From positions 74,755,840-74,819,839 of the forward strand of contig CM072812.1 of the NCBI GenBank assembly GCA_037013495.1: 64,000 nt of DNA. The letters run 5' to 3'. The first letter of the stretch is position 1, and each line of letters starts with the position of its first letter. This DNA is from Hippophae tibetana. Taxonomy: Eukaryota; Streptophyta; Magnoliopsida; Rosales; Elaeagnaceae. Of the stretch, positions 1 through 13,530 are shown piece after piece. Under the pieces are notes generated by a model, which was not told the DNA's origin, did no database searches, and saw only the letters and a list, made by a program, of their open reading frames with translations. Both the position numbers and the translations under genes were made by a program.

Positions 1-347
1 ATTGTAATATATATATATATATATATAAATGAATCAATACCTTTATACAAAGGACAAACTATATTTAATAAAATCCAAATAATATCAAGTCTGATAAGAT
101 TGTAATTAATACTTGTAAACTTTCCTTTTTGAATACCATACAGGCATACACACATGGTTTATGCATAATTATATTTAATAAAATCCAAATAATATCATGT
201 CATAATTATATATACAAGTGTTTTTTGTTTAAAATTATTAAATATCTCTCCCCTCTATAATATCACTTATGGGTCTCAATAGATATTTGATCACAACTTA
301 TCAATAAATAGTTGACATAATTGACATATATTGTATTTTTTTTACGA
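1..347. other. AT-rich intergenic DNA
   Basis: AT-rich sequence with a short (AT)n run near position 10 and a short repeated phrase (atttaataaaatccaaata at about 64 and 174). I see no gene or RNA in it. Confidence 0.6.
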
Positions 348-706
348 GGGCTATTCAATTTAGATTTATAATTAGTTTAATAGACTTTTAAAAATTAAAA
401 TGTATTCGATCAGAATTTTTAAAAACATTATAAAAATTTGAGTAGATTTAAGTAAAATTTTAAAAAGATCTTTAAAAATGATATTAAATAAAATCTCAAT
501 TCATTCTTCTTTCAACCCAAAAGATATTTATGAATTTATAAATATTTTTATTTTTTTTTACTTTTCTATAACTTTGATTCTATATTATTTGTTATCAACA
601 AAATCCACACGAATCTTTAAAATTTATAATTATTTTAAAAATTTCTTAATTTTTTTAAATATGAATATGATAAATTAATTCATAGACTAATTAAAATAAT
701 TTAGCC
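348..706. mobile_element. MITE-like element, possibly hAT-type
   Basis: The left end starts gggctattcaatttag and runs into aattagtttaatagac. The right end, read on the opposite strand, starts ggctaaattattttaattag and runs into tctatg. The two ends are therefore imperfect terminal inverted repeats of roughly 40 bp around an AT-rich core with no convincing gene. The small size and absence of coding sequence fit a MITE. I see no clear target-site duplication, so family and exact ends are inferred. Confidence 0.35.
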
Positions 707-2078
707 AAAAAAAATAAAAATAGAAGACTATATGCAACTAACTTATAAATTGTAACAACTACCAACTTGCAACTTGCAATTCTTCAAAATTTTGAAAGTG
801 GTTGAATTGTGGTTTTTGGCATATAACAACTTTGGTGTTCTTGATTACAAAAATTAAATTATAATTTAATAATAATTTTGGGTCAAAGATTAAGTTAAAG
901 CCCAAGTGGGGAAAGAAAGTTGACCAAGTAGTAAAATAGTTACAAACAAGAAATTAAGTACTCTTAGTCCGTAATAAAGATACTAAGAAGAATTAATAAG
1001 GAATTACTACGAAAAACTTTATTTCTTCAATGAGAAATATGATTTAAAAATAAAATAAAAAATTACACACAATCCATGTCAAATTCGTATAGAAAAATGA
1101 AATATTTATTCAAATTTTAAGGTAATTTTGATATAAATACAAAAGCCAATACAAAAGTATGGAATGTTATTATTTCTGCATAAAATATTAATTTCATTTA
1201 TTTTTTATCTACTTTTATACCTATATTCTCTATATACTATAGAATAGACTACTACATTAATTATATTATTTATATAAAAAGTTTTATTTAATTTTATAAT
1301 TTTGAAAAGTTTATATTTTGTTTAATTATAATAATAATATAAAAATATATATTTCATAATTTTAAATTAATTTTAAAATGAATAAAATTCTTCACTATCT
1401 ATATTCGTGAATTTTTGGTTTGATAGATTGTATAAGATTTCTTTTTTAGTGAAATTTTTTTTATGTCTGTTTTATTATAAATAAAAGAATTAATAAGCAT
1501 ATTTTTTATAAATAAAATGGTTAATAAGTATTTTTTATGAGTGAAAAAATTAATAAACATATTATTATTAAAATTAGATAATTAAATAATAGTTTTATTA
1601 AAAAAGTAATCCTTGTGACAATTTTTTCTTATATTATATATAATTATTATTTTATATTTTTTAGACAATTTTAAAAGGATATATAATTTAAATAATGTAT
1701 GTTAAAAACAAAACAAAAAAAAGTTATATGTATGTACTACCATTCATCTTTTCCTATTTCTTTCTACCGCAGATGCCTTTTGAACTTTGAACACAGAAAA
1801 CAAGCAACGCATTAAAAAGGAAAGAAGAGAGAACGAGATAGTTATTTCCCTGTGAATAACTACATTTAATGTACAAATTATAATTAACAAGTCCTCGGTT
1901 TTTTCTCCCACTCATTTCAACGTCGTGAAAACAGGGAAGTATGATGATCTCCGTATATGGATCACACTCCCTCAAGAACTCAAAACTTTTAATTTCTCAG
2001 TAATTACGACAGTAGATTGTAGGCCTTTCCCCCCCCCCCCAAAAAACAAAGTTGTTAATAAAATCGTACCATTAATTT
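707..2078. other. Intergenic and 3' flank of the GATL gene
   Basis: AT-rich sequence with no supportable gene. The part nearest the GATL stop codon probably includes its 3' UTR. A run of ten C residues lies at about 2031-2040. Short open frames here have no recognisable domain. Confidence 0.5.
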
Positions 2079-3140
2079 CTACGAATCAAGAGCAAAGGGT
2101 GTTTGAAGAAGATCATAAGGAGCCCAAAGAGCATCCAAAGGACAAGGTCTGTTGGCGTCAAGTCTAACCCATGGCTTCCCTTTCCCACTCCAATGCAACA
2201 AACTTACTGGACCCGGATGCAAATCTCTACACAACCCACGATAATTATCGCCGCCGAGACCATGTTGGTTCCACCGGTGATCCACCGGAGCTATATTTCC
2301 GGCGAAAACCAGTAAAAACGGTGGTAATGAACCTAACTCGTAGATCCTCATTCTCTTCTGCAATTCCATCCACTCCACGATTCTCGTAGTGTAATCCCCA
2401 GCTCGCCATCTCTCCAAATCAATCACCATAACTCCTGTATTAAAGTAACAAGCTCTACGGCCAGCAAAAGTCAGAGACAGAGTCGGATTCGACCAAAACG
2501 ACGGCGTAAAGTAAAACGTGAAGTTCGCGTTGCAATACTCCGGTGCAGCCAAAACGGCATCGTTTACAAGAGGAGTTTCGGCCAAATTGGAAATGTCATC
2601 GACGAGAATAAGATCGGAATCGAGGTAAACGACTCGTCGTATGCATTGGGGTAGGAGATTGGCTAAGTAATTTCGAGCGTAGTTTAAAGGGCAGTCCAAA
2701 GCGGCTCTAATTGAAGTTGAGATGAGACCAGAGACAGCTGAATCATCAAAAGGGTAGAGTTGGAATTTTAAGTAAGGAAAAGAAGTGGAAAGAGTTCGTT
2801 GAAGGGATTTAGAATTGGAATTAGAAGATGGAATGACGAAATGGAACCTGATGTTTTGTGGGCAAGAGGAGTGTTGAAGAACAGAGAGAATAACGGCCAT
2901 TGAGCCTCGAAGGTAAGCTGCATCGAGGGTCATTGCTACGTGGACTGCTTGATTGGAACACATGGTGTTGATGGAGTCATGAGGACTGTCAATTATGGAA
3001 GGACAGGTGGGAGAGTTGTAGAATTCTGGGGCTTCTTTGAATCGTAATTGGGAAGTGGTGGTAGCATTTGTGATGGTTAAGGAGAAGATGGAAATCAGAA
3101 GCAAAACCAAGTGGGTAGCTCCTGTTGAAGATTTAGGCAT
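2079..3140 (-). CDS. GATL: Galacturonosyltransferase-like protein (GT8 family)
   Basis: A complete single-exon gene of 353 residues. GATL proteins are Golgi glycosyltransferases of family GT8 acting in pectin and xylan-type cell-wall polysaccharide synthesis, using a nucleotide sugar. The N-terminus has a hydrophobic stretch (about residues 10-26) that fits a signal peptide or anchor. The core begins near [13 protein letters not shown] (61-73). The metal- and sugar-binding DxD motif is DSD at 174-176 in [25 protein letters not shown] follows at 231-242, then [10 protein letters not shown] (272-281) and the C-terminal HWSGKGKPW motif (316-324). Length and lack of introns match GATL rather than the longer GAUT proteins. 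Possible N-glycosylation sites are NAT (25) and NFT (206). The start is the first ATG before the hydrophobic segment. The subgroup and acceptor cannot be told from this sequence. Confidence 0.93.
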   Translation of the reverse strand: MPKSSTGATHLVLLLISIFSLTITNATTTSQLRFKEAPEFYNSPTCPSIIDSPHDSINTMCSNQAVHVAMTLDAAYLRGSMAVILSVLQHSSCPQNIRFHFVIPSSNSNSKSLQRTLSTSFPYLKFQLYPFDDSAVSGLISTSIRAALDCPLNYARNYLANLLPQCIRRVVYLDSDLILVDDISNLAETPLVNDAVLAAPEYCNANFTFYFTPSFWSNPTLSLTFAGRRACYFNTGVMVIDLERWRAGDYTTRIVEWMELQKRMRIYELGSLPPFLLVFAGNIAPVDHRWNQHGLGGDNYRGLCRDLHPGPVSLLHWSGKGKPWVRLDANRPCPLDALWAPYDLLQTPFALDS

Positions 3141-3189
3141 GTTTTAGAATTCCTGATTTTGAGGAGTGATCAATAATATTATGAGATTT

Positions 3190-3224
3190 TGAAGAAGAAG
3201 AAGAAGAAGGAGGAGGAGGAGGAA
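3190..3224. repeat. GAA/GGA trinucleotide tract in the GATL leader
   Basis: A run of GAA units followed by GGA units on the plus strand, read as pyrimidine-rich CTT/TCC in the gene's direction. It lies 50-84 bp upstream of the GATL start codon, within the likely 5' UTR. Pyrimidine tracts near transcription starts are common in plant promoters. Confidence 0.75.
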
Positions 3225-3281
3225 AGAGATCGAGAGCTTGCTTTGGTTTGGTCACTATTTTTTAGAAAATGATACTTTCTG

Positions 3282-3291
3282 ATAAATTATA
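3282..3291 (-). promoter_or_regulatory. Candidate TATA element for GATL
   Basis: Read on the minus strand the sequence is tataatttat, about 145 bp upstream of the GATL start codon and upstream of the pyrimidine tract. Position and sequence suit a TATA box, but in such AT-rich DNA chance matches are frequent. Confidence 0.35.
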
Positions 3292-3399
3292 CACTCAACG
3301 TGGCTGTGATAACACGTTGCTTCAAAGGCAGCTTCTCGCTGAGTCTTTAGTCTAGATTACAGCTTTCACTGGATATAATATGATTTACATGATATATGC

Positions 3400-4450
3400 A
3401 TGTATATTTGTAGGATTATTAATTATAATGTTTTATATCGAGTTGAGTAATAAATTGAAATTGTTTATTTTTTTTAAAGAAAAAGTCTATCTCTAAAACA
3501 TTATATACAAAACATCAAAATTTTAAATTAATTAAATCTCTAATAAAATTTATTATTTATATTCTTAACTAAAAAAATAAAAAATAATAATAAATATATT
3601 TGGAAAATTATCAAATTATAATAAAAAAATATAATAATATATTTTTTAAAATTGAAATAGTAATTTAATATAATTATGGTATGTATAATATATAATATAC
3701 TACATTATAAAATAAAATTAGCATTTATTTATAGACTCGATTCAGATCAAATTGCAACATATTATAAAATTTATTCATCTAAATTCGATTCAAATTTGAA
3801 CAAATCTTATATTTTTCAATCTAAATCTAATCTGATTATAAAAAATTTCAATATGATGGATTGGATTGTATTTTTTAATTTAAATCGATTGATCTAATTA
3901 CTTATTTACCCCTAATTTTATGTGTTATTATTTTTTTGTATAATAAATATTTTTTACTATTAAATGTATTCTATTATATTGGGTTTAGGAAAGGCATGTC
4001 TTGATAGATAAAGATTTAGATTTAACATCTATAGAATTATACAAATAACTATATATATAAAATGAAATTGTGTCCGATATTTTAATTTTTAAGTTATTAT
4101 CACTTAAGAATTTATTACACACTCAATTATTTAAATTTATTTATAACCAATAAAATAATATAACTTCTATGTTTTTTTAAAGAAAAGTAATAAATAAAAA
4201 CTAAAGTAATATTGTTTAAGAAAAATGTGTCACCTCGTTCATGTATGCTACACTTGAAGCAATCGTCACTTCTTGAGAATGAAAAATAATACTTTTGGTC
4301 TTTTATTATTATAAAATGAGTCATATAAAAACAAAATATTAAATTTTGAGTGATATCTATAATAAAATATTATTATTTAATACATATGATTAAAATATTA
4401 TTATTTAGTTGAATATTATAAGAAAAATAAAACTAAAAACGAATAAAATA
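3400..4450. other. AT-rich intergenic DNA
   Basis: No gene seen. A stretch at 3720-3890 repeats gattcaaat/gattgga-like words and may be a decayed small transposon, but no ends could be set. Confidence 0.5.
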
Positions 4451-4840
4451 TGATAGAAGTTATTGGAAAACTAAAATCTCACAAAAGCTTAAGCCAAATG
4501 TCAACAATCATTTTATACATTTATGAGTTTGGTTATTGAGATTTGAATAGATGACTTCTAACTATGATACTATATTATAAGTTGTTAGAAAACTAACTAT
4601 CCTAAAAACTTAAGTTATTTACAGAAAACCAATAATATTTTTATACATTCTATTACTTCCCACAATTGTTGGTTTGGCTAAACCCTTGCAAATCAATAAT
4701 TAGTGTTATTAGGCCTTAAATACAATATCTTCAGTTTTGATACTATGTTAGAAGTTGTTCAAAAACTAATTCTCCAAAAAGCTTAAGCTATTAGAATAAT
4801 GATCAATAATCATTTTATACATTTACTAAAAAGAATGACA
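4451..4840 (+). repeat. Cluster of three copies of a dispersed repeat
   Basis: Three related blocks at about 4451-4524, 4563-4660 and 4738-4840 share the order tgatactatgttagaagttg, a short spacer with aaaactaa, aaaagcttaagctatta, then a caataat...ttttatacat tail. Related copies occur near 62.8-63.1 kb. There is no coding potential. It looks like a non-autonomous dispersed repeat of unknown class. Confidence 0.55.
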
Positions 4841-5449
4841 TATTAAGGTGTTGGAATTGTTGTTAAATGACAAGACTAATCATTAAATGACAACTTTAGT
4901 CCCTATTAATGAAAGGATGTGATGCCAAAATTATCTATTATCTTTGATAAGTTGTACACTTCATTCCACTAGTTTGCAGTATTAAGTTTATAAAATAAGA
5001 TATTAGAAGTCCTAATGAACTCATAGACATCCTATTTTTTTAAAATCCAACGCACCTCTAATATACCACAAGTAGTACATTAGAGGCTCGTTAAGTTTGA
5101 AAAATGGAACATCAAAGGTTCATTAGGTTTTAAAATTAGAACATTGTAGATATCTATGGACTTTCTGTATCTTACTTTTCAAACTTAGTAGACTTCTAAT
5201 ATACTATCTAAAGGCTAGTGGTTTTAAATGTCTAATTTATCTAAACTATTAAACTTTAGGGTATTTTCTCTTAATGAAATTATATGCAATCCATATGATA
5301 ATTTTAATTACAAAATGATGAAAATTTTATTTTATCCAACCCTTTTCTTAAAGCAACATAATAATTTTTAAAAAAATTATTTCTAATATTAAACCACTTA
5401 ATAACCTATCCTAAAGAACATAGAATCTCTCTACCCTATTTTTTTACAG
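4841..5449. other. Intergenic DNA with short internal repeats
   Basis: Several similar phrases about attag/gaacctttgatg-like words occur at 4990-5220, but no unit or ends could be fixed. No gene seen. Confidence 0.4.
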
Positions 5450-8400
5450 AATTATTCTAAATCAGAATTCATTTGAATTGGCTGAGCTTTGTGAGAATTT
5501 CTCTTTCATCAAAGTTGGGTTCGTATGGTAAATCTATCATATGTTCCTTCCTATCCCAAAAAGTGTTTGATAACTCTGAGCATACTTGTCTCAAAGCATT
5601 TTTGTAATTTGGGAATTTTTTGTTTTATAATATCTTTTTGTATTTTTCTTTCAATTCTATGAAATTCAATCTATTGTTTTAAATGTAAAACATCATTTTG
5701 CTTTGTTTTTATAAGAGTATAAATCTCTTGTTTATAAATAGAATTTGTTTTTATAAGGTTAAGATTCCTTATTTTGGGTTTTTCTAGAAAAGAAAATTCA
5801 AGTTTTCCATTCTGATTTTTGAATAGATTTTATCATATTTTACTGAAAATAGAGTTATTAAGTTTATAAATAATGTTCCTAGTATTAGCGAGTGATGGAT
5901 ATAAGCAACTGGGAGAACATAATTTTTTAACAAAAAGTTTTCGTTAGTTGTTTTATGAAAACTTTTAGGTACAAGACCATGTTTAGTGTAATTTAAGTCA
6001 GCACCACTATCAAAGAGTATGATTGTGTTTATTTTGAAATTATCAAGAAATACAAGGGTTATAATTATCATGTTTTTTCTAGTGGTTATTTCCTCTAATA
6101 CACATATAAGTCTTTTGAGACTTTATCCACATTTTCTAGGTTTTGATGGTAAAAGTCTTAATCCGTATTAGAGTTGATTCATCTATTCTTTGAGTAGAAA
6201 ATAGAAGTCGAATGAATTTAGAAGCTTCTTTCTTTTTTGTTTTAAGTTGTTGGATTTTCAACTTAACAATTTTGATTTTAGCTTGAAGATCCTAAATGGA
6301 GTCCCGAGGCTTCTTATTTTGTTTCTTTCTATCAAGTATAGTAGTGAGTTCATAATGGCATGTGCTTATAGAAGAAAGTTTTCAAGGTTTTTCCTTTTGT
6401 TTTTCGTCTAAAGACTTGGTTAGACAATCGAGATATTGTTTTGTAAGGTCAGAGTTATTAATATGTTGAACAATGTCAAGAAGTAGACATTGTTCTCTAG
6501 TTACCATATTAATTTTTTTAATTTTTTTTTGAGTCAAAAGAGTTGGTATTAAACTCGCCGATTTTAGGATTTTTTTTCATATGATGAGTCGTCAAACCAA
6601 CCTTTAGACTCAAAGGTTTCTATTAAAAAGGTAGAGATTCTCTAAAGAGTCTCTTCCTCGAGTTTTAATTCTTGAAGCTTTCTAGAAACTCGACAATATT
6701 TTGCAAAATGGCCTTTCTTACCATATTTGTGGCAAGTAGCATCTTTTGAGTTAATTTTGAAAAAAATTACAAATTTCTTATAAGGTTTTCTAGAAGGCTT
6801 TTTTATAATAAGGTTCATTTTGGGTTCTTTCAAAATGGGTTTTATATTTTATGAAAGATTTATAAGGTTTTGAATATGTTTTGGTAAAAGGTTTTCTTAC
6901 TGCAACTACCATCACATTATTTAGTTTTGGGAAGAGAATTGTCAAATTGTTTGTAGAAAGAACCTGGCTCTTTTTTTCTAGTTTGAAGTTCCTATTTCAT
7001 TTGTTTTTGTAACTTCAAATCTTGTCAAACTTGAAGTCTCTATTTTTGAGTGAAACTAATCAGTTCACCATATGTGAGTTGATTATAGGGAATTATGTGG
7101 TTCCCACAGGTTTCACGAATTTTATTTCTAACCTTTTTTCCTAATGAGAGTTAGAAGTCCTACAAGGAACTTCTTTTTCGAGAATTGTTGGTTTAAGTCT
7201 TCCCTAAGCATAACTTTGTTAAGGAATGTTGTTTTATAACTTTGAAAATCGCTTATCTTCTCACACCGGAGGTTTGAGAAAAGATCGACATTTTTATCTT
7301 TTACATGGGAGGATTCACCTATAAAATGTAGTGATATTGTAAATATCAGTGTTGATACTGCATCTTGAATAGGTTCTCTGTGTTGATCGAGAATGGGTTC
7401 GCCACTCTTTCCAATCAGAATAGCACTTAAGATATCCAATTGTTATTACTTAGTAAGATAGAAATCCCACAATCCTTTTAGTTGGCCTAGAAAGCCAGCT
7501 ATTAGGAGTTTAGTAAATTTTTTATCCGATGTTTCAGATTGAATTTTATATGCATTTGATGTCATTGTCATCTGTTGTAATAGATTTAATATTTGATACT
7601 CTGACATGCCATCTATGTTCCATTCATAAATGGAAGAGACATCATATTTTGATTGTATGACCTGGTTTGGTTAGGTACTCATTTCTAGTTTAGAAGACCA
7701 ACCGAGTATTATAGTTATAGGTATTGGGTTTTTCCAATTTAATTTTGCAATTTCAAGAGACAATTCCTGAATAGCTTCTTCATGAGAAGTGTTAGCATTT
7801 TAGTCTAAAACGATAATATTTTGAGGGGTTTTAGGTGTTTAGGGAGTTTTTGGAATTATAGGACCTACATTTGAGCTAGAGCTAGTAAGCTCGAGCTTGC
7901 TTTAGAGATCTCTAATGGCTTCAAGAAACTCAATTTTTTTCTTCTTCTTGGGCTGACTTAGACACCTAGAAATGTTTAAAAATAAGGTTTTTTTTACTTA
8001 ACCATCAACGGATTTACTGGAGCTAGTGGAGATTTCAGATTTTTGGTTCTATTTCTTCATCCTAGTAAGTTGTTTACCTAGGGTGTTTAGGTTTATATTG
8101 GTAAATTTGTTTTAAAGAACAATGTTTTTAAGGTTGGTGGTTTCGTCATCTTGAGGGTTATTAAAAGGAAAAGCTTCCACCTTTTGTTTACTGTATGGGA
8201 TGTTGATTGGTCTTAATGGAGGATATTTTGTCTTTATTGTACCATCTGAGGTTTCCTAAACATGATATTTCTTATTAATGTTGATTGGTTTTATTGTTTT
8301 AAAAGGATATTTGATTTTATTTTCTTTGGCATAGATTTCAAATTAGTCAAAGAATAAAATGTTGATTTTATGTTTATAAACGAATTTATAAAATTCTCCT

Positions 8401-9520
8401 TGGAACTCTTCACGAATATCCATGTATTTTGTTAAAAACCAATAACGTTTCTTTTTGTTATGTTTTGCTATGAAGTCATCGGGTAGGTATTGTCTGTCAG
8501 GTTCAAAATCATCCTTCTCCAAGACACTTAACTCATTGGCTATGTTTTCTACAATAGCCGATGCTATTAGAGATAGAAAAGGTGATTATTTTTTATCCTG
8601 GTTTTTGTCTCTAGTGTAGATTGGGTGCGATATTGAAGTACTATAATCTACACTTTTAAGGTTTAAGGTAGGTATGTCTAAGGTATAATACCTATGTTGG
8701 TTTGTATATGTTAGGTTTACCACAAAGAATGAGGTTGAAACTCTTCCTAGATCTATAGTTTTAGCTTATGAAGTACTGGAATATCTAGAACTAGGTCTAT
8801 AAAAACTCAGTTTTACACTACCATCGTTATATTGGGTTATGTTCCTAAGCTGGGTATTTTTCTCAAGTCTTAGGTTTTTTTGACTCAATTTGAGTCACTC
8901 TTTCAAGGAGCCATTCATCTGGTAGGGTGATTTGGTTCCAAGAAATAGGTTTTGGAAGGATTTTGTTAGATCTTGAAAGATCTATTTGTAGGAGTGTTTC
9001 TCTATTTTTACTATGGTGTTTATGTCTAGTGTTGAAGCAGATACCATGGCTTTGTAATGCACTCTAAATATTAATGCAACTAGGATAGATCTTTCGATCA
9101 TATCATAGTTGTGGGTTTTGATTTGCAATATGAGTGCTCCTAGAATTTTTTTATCATTTAAGGATATTGTGAAGTTAGGGTAGTAGTTAAAAGATATCAT
9201 TCATTTGCAAAGACTCAATTCAACTGTTCCTAATAAGGAATCATCAAAGTTTTTGAATCTAGCATCCCTAATGGCATTTATGATTGATGTATTTAGACCT
9301 TTTTTGGTCAAGGATTTCATAACGACTTGGACTAAGTTGATATGAACATATTAACACTCCTTTTTTATATGGTTTTTTAAAGATTTTGGTGAAAATAAGT
9401 TAATAGTTTCAAATGGTAAAAGAAAGTTGGATATTTCTTTCTTTAGTTTTAATAGAATAATCAGTTTTCAAAATTTTAAGTAAACTAGTTTTATAAATTT
9501 AATCTTTTTGAATTTTGTGT
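5450..9520 (-). mobile_element. Endogenous pararetrovirus fossil (Caulimoviridae, florendovirus/petuvirus-like)
   Basis: An old virus copy read on the minus strand, in caulimovirid order. A movement-protein region lies at about 8850-9500 (recognisable words include KSLTKKGLNTS and FNYYPNFTISLND). A coat-protein region lies at about 7100-7450 (DAVSTLIFTISLHFIG, LRCEKISDFQSYKTTF). The coat zinc knuckle is near 6690-6740 (CHKYGKKGHFAKYC). An aspartic protease (FDSGADLN) lies near 6000, and a short stretch resembling the protease-polymerase junction (KPIQMN-like word) near 5450. Most of the polymerase is not seen, so the copy is partial as well as heavily broken, with well over ten breaks. It looks ancient. 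The family call rests on remembered caulimovirid proteins; genus is inferred and both outer ends are approximate. Confidence 0.8.
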
Positions 9521-12040
9521 ATTTTCCAGTTATCAATTTGTTTTTGAAAGTTTTCAATAATAATTTCTTCATTATTGATTATATATATTTTTGTTTTTTT
9601 AGAGAAGAAGAGAGGAAAATGAAGAAGACTTATCTAAATTAAAATAATTGTTTTTTGTAAAACTCGTATTTAAAATAACTTATCAATATAATATTCTTAA
9701 ATTTTAGTAGTGAATTATTAGACTTTAGTATTGACTTCTTTTTTAATAGATTATCCAAATTCTTAATTATACATTTTGAAATAAATCAAGGTAAGGAAGA
9801 ATATGTTATACAGAAAATAGTACTTTTTGTTTTTTTATTCTAAAATTCTACATAAGGGCGTGTCTTCTTTATACCATATTGTAACTATCAAAGAACATTA
9901 TATTTATAGATTTATTGCCTCTCGTTGAGATTTATTATCATCTAGTGAATCATAAAACTACCTCACTACATTATGGACACACATGTGGAACTTACACAAA
10001 ATTTATAGTCTTACATTGAAAATTAATATATATATATATATATATATATGTGTTATCATGAATGTTGTTTTTAATTTTCGAACAACATTTATTATTTATG
10101 ATAGATGACAGATATCACCTTAGGCTTCGAATGCTACACATTTCTTTTTAGTTGAAAGTCACGCTTTGAAAGCAAGTATGAAAACCTTGTCACTTGTATA
10201 ATATTGTTTCTGCACCATCCTAGATATTTGAAATCCTGCTTAATATGTTGCAAAATCAGCTATGCATTCAAATAAACGTAAAATGCATTTTATATATTTA
10301 TATTATATATATTAATAATATTTATAATTATTTAATTTTAGTTAAATTTTTATTTCATTTAAAAAATAAAATAACTTAGGTTATTATTTTCTTATATTTA
10401 TGTTTTAAAAAATTACTATAATTAATAAAAATCTAAATTATTTTTTCTTATCAAATTCTCCACAATTTATTCATTTTCAAAACTTGTTTTATGTTAAAAA
10501 CTTAATGCATAATTATAATTTAAAATTTAATATCCAATATTTTTAATTAAATTATTGATTAACTAATAAATCTTATTTATTAAATTAATATTAACATAAT
10601 TTCAAATAATTTAAATTAATTTAAACATAAATAGTTCTAAATCTCAAAATAGTATTTTAAGAAAAAATTAATCAAAATCGAACCCAAAACCGTACTAAAT
10701 TTTATTAATATTAGAATAAAAAAATTTAATTTAGAAACACTTGAACATTAAATTAAAAAAAATTAAATTACTTTTATATTAATATTTATTATTCTAAAAA
10801 TATCAATTCTCATAGTATAAAATTGGATATTGTTGAGCATTTATACTCAAATAAGTAGTTACTTATCATCAATCTACCCCTTACATGTAATGTATTATTG
10901 CGATCAGTTAAATTCTATATTAAATATGATAAAACTTCAATAATAGATATTATATAATATCTGCTGTAAATTATGTGAGAGACAATATCATTTTCTTAAA
11001 AAACCAGATTCAGTCCCACTCTTATCTCTTTCCTTTCGGTTTTACAAATTTCAAATAAATAAATAAAATTACATTCAAAAGTTATAACATGCATAATATG
11101 TTTTGTGTCTTTTAAGATATATATACTAAAATTAAATTATTTAAATATATATATATATATGTAATATATTAATCGGTTGGATATTAATTTATAAACTTTG
11201 AAATCTTATTTAATACACGTTAATTTTATATTTTTGAAAATCAAAATTAACTTATTTAAATTAATAAAAAAACTCAATTTTGATGGAATAAAATTATTTA
11301 TCAGTTATTACGTTCATACTCAATCAAAAGAGCTATGAGAATAAATGACGTGTATTTTGTTTCTTCTTTCTTGTTGTCCCAGATATTCAGGGGATTAATA
11401 AATGCTATTTTAGCTTTGAGAAGTCTGGAAGCAAGTGTAGTTTAGTAATTATTTATTTATTATTTTAAATAAATAAAATTTAAAATTAATATAATTTTTA
11501 TTAAAAAAATAAATACTTAATAAAAAATATAAGAAAAACGTAATTTAATAATGAAAAATAAACCTCAACTTAGTCATCTATTAAACCGACATTTGTGAGG
11601 GTAGTTTCGTCCACCTATCTGACTGTACGTCCAGTGATTTTTGATTAGATGGTTTGGATTTACTTCTTTTGTCTGGACACATAACGTCTGCTAAAGAGTA
11701 TGTATTAATTAGGGAGGGGGAAGGTGGGGGATAGTAGTTGACGTCAGCAAAACTTGACCGAAAATATTCAGGAAGGTGGGAATACTCATACACATAAATT
11801 TCATTTTTTTTATACTTACGTTACTCATAATGGATCAATTAATGGATCTTATGTCATGATATAATTAAATTTTATTATTTATTGTTTTTACAATCATATT
11901 TATCATGTTAAATTCATAATTTTATCTCATAATATGTTTTTTTTTACCAATAACCAATATTAAAAAAAAGATATTTTTGATATCATTTTCATTTTGTTTA
12001 TTTTTTTTAAATATCATTTATATACACAACAAACATAAAA
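9521..12040. other. AT-rich intergenic DNA
   Basis: No gene supported. It contains a (TA)n run at about 10027-10049 and another at about 11147-11161. The segment 11580-11800 is a little GC-richer, but its open frame has no recognisable domain. Confidence 0.55.
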
Positions 12041-13530
12041 ATATAATGGGAGATAAAGTTAAAAGATAACAATGGAGGAAATCTAAATTCATTCATAGAG
12101 GTGCACTAATCTAGATACACCTTATTTATAGAAAATACAAGAGTATGCTAAAAGAGAATAACATGGCATAAAGGCCTAGCTAACAAACTATTATGCTACA
12201 CACATCTTATATCATTTTTGCTATTCTAACATTCTATCTTGACTCAAAAGGAATCTAAGAATGATAAGTTATGTTCTTAATTCAAAAAATCTTGGACCTC
12301 AGTGTTTTAGTCATAACATATGCTATTTGTTAATTAGATAGAGTATACTTAATTTGAAGTTGTTCAACTAGAACGTTTTCTCTAACAAAGTATAAATCAA
12401 TCTCAATGTGCTTTGCTCACATATGTAAGACTCGATGCTTAGTAAGAAAACCAACAATCATGTTATCACAATAGACAACAGGTGGTTCTTTGAGTTGCAG
12501 TTCAGCCAATAGCAGCTTTATCCAAGTGAACTATGCAATAGTATGTGCCAAAGACCTAAACGCAACCTCTATGCTCGACTTGGATACAACTTTCTATTTG
12601 CCAGAACCTTATGAGACAAGTGAGTGACGAAAATAAACATAATAACCTCTAGTGGATCTTTTATCATCACTACATGATGCCCAGTAGACATCAACGTATG
12701 TAGTCAATACCAAACTCAGAATGTTACAGAAACAAGCCATGTTTAATTGAGCATTTGAGACACCTCAAAAGTCGCTTTGTAGCAACCCAATGTACATTTG
12801 TTAGAGTATGAAGAATTTGACACAGTTTTTTTAAAGAAAAACTAATTTATGGTCGTGTCAAGATATAATACTGAAATGCTTCTATAACAGTCTTGTATTG
12901 AGTAGCATTTGGCAAAGGAACACCATCTTATATAGATGTAGTTACCCCAACAATCATGGGTGTGTAAGTAGGCTTTGTATTAGTCAATTGAACCTTTTCA
13001 AAAAGATCATGAATATATTTAGACTAATTGAGATGCATACCCTCAAATGTTCTTGCAACTTCAACTACCAAAAAGAAGCTAAGATCACTAAGATCCTTTA
13101 ATAAGAACACATTATTGAGCTTGGTCATTAAATCACTAATGAACTTGCTATTATTGCCAGTTATTAAAATTTCATCAACATATATCAAAAAGACTACAAA
13201 ACACCTTTTTGATTGTAAATCATTATGGAAACATCATTTTGAAAACACTAAAAACCATAGGAGATCAAACATCTATTGAGTTTTAGAAACCAAGGCCTTG
13301 AAACCTATTTTAAACCATAAATTCATTTTTTAACTTGCACATATATTCAGAACATGCAGGATTGACAAAAGCCTCCATTTAAGAATATAGTATTTACATC
13401 AAGCTACCTAACCTCCCATCTCTTAGCTATAGCCAAATTGAGTATAATACGTATGGTAGTAGATTTAACGATAGGACTTAAGAGAACAATCCAAATTTCA
13501 TACAACAGATCTAATAAACATAAGAACTTC
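12040..13530 (-). mobile_element. Ty1/copia retrotransposon remnant (RT-RNase H end)
   Basis: Read on the minus strand this is the 3' half of a copia-type pol. An area near 13400-13520 recalls the start of the reverse transcriptase, words around 13000-13170 match the later RT, and 12290-12530 matches RNase H (for example KHIEIDLYFVREN). A likely 3' LTR starts at about 12231 and runs toward lower coordinates with tgttagaatagc; its outer end is not fixed. The 5' half and other LTR are not seen. The copy is a fossil with many breaks and looks old. Confidence 0.7.

Noticed and set aside
1754-1975. Minus-strand open frame of 73 codons downstream of GATL
   Set aside because: No recognisable domain, and it lies in the likely 3' flank of GATL with no supporting gene structure.
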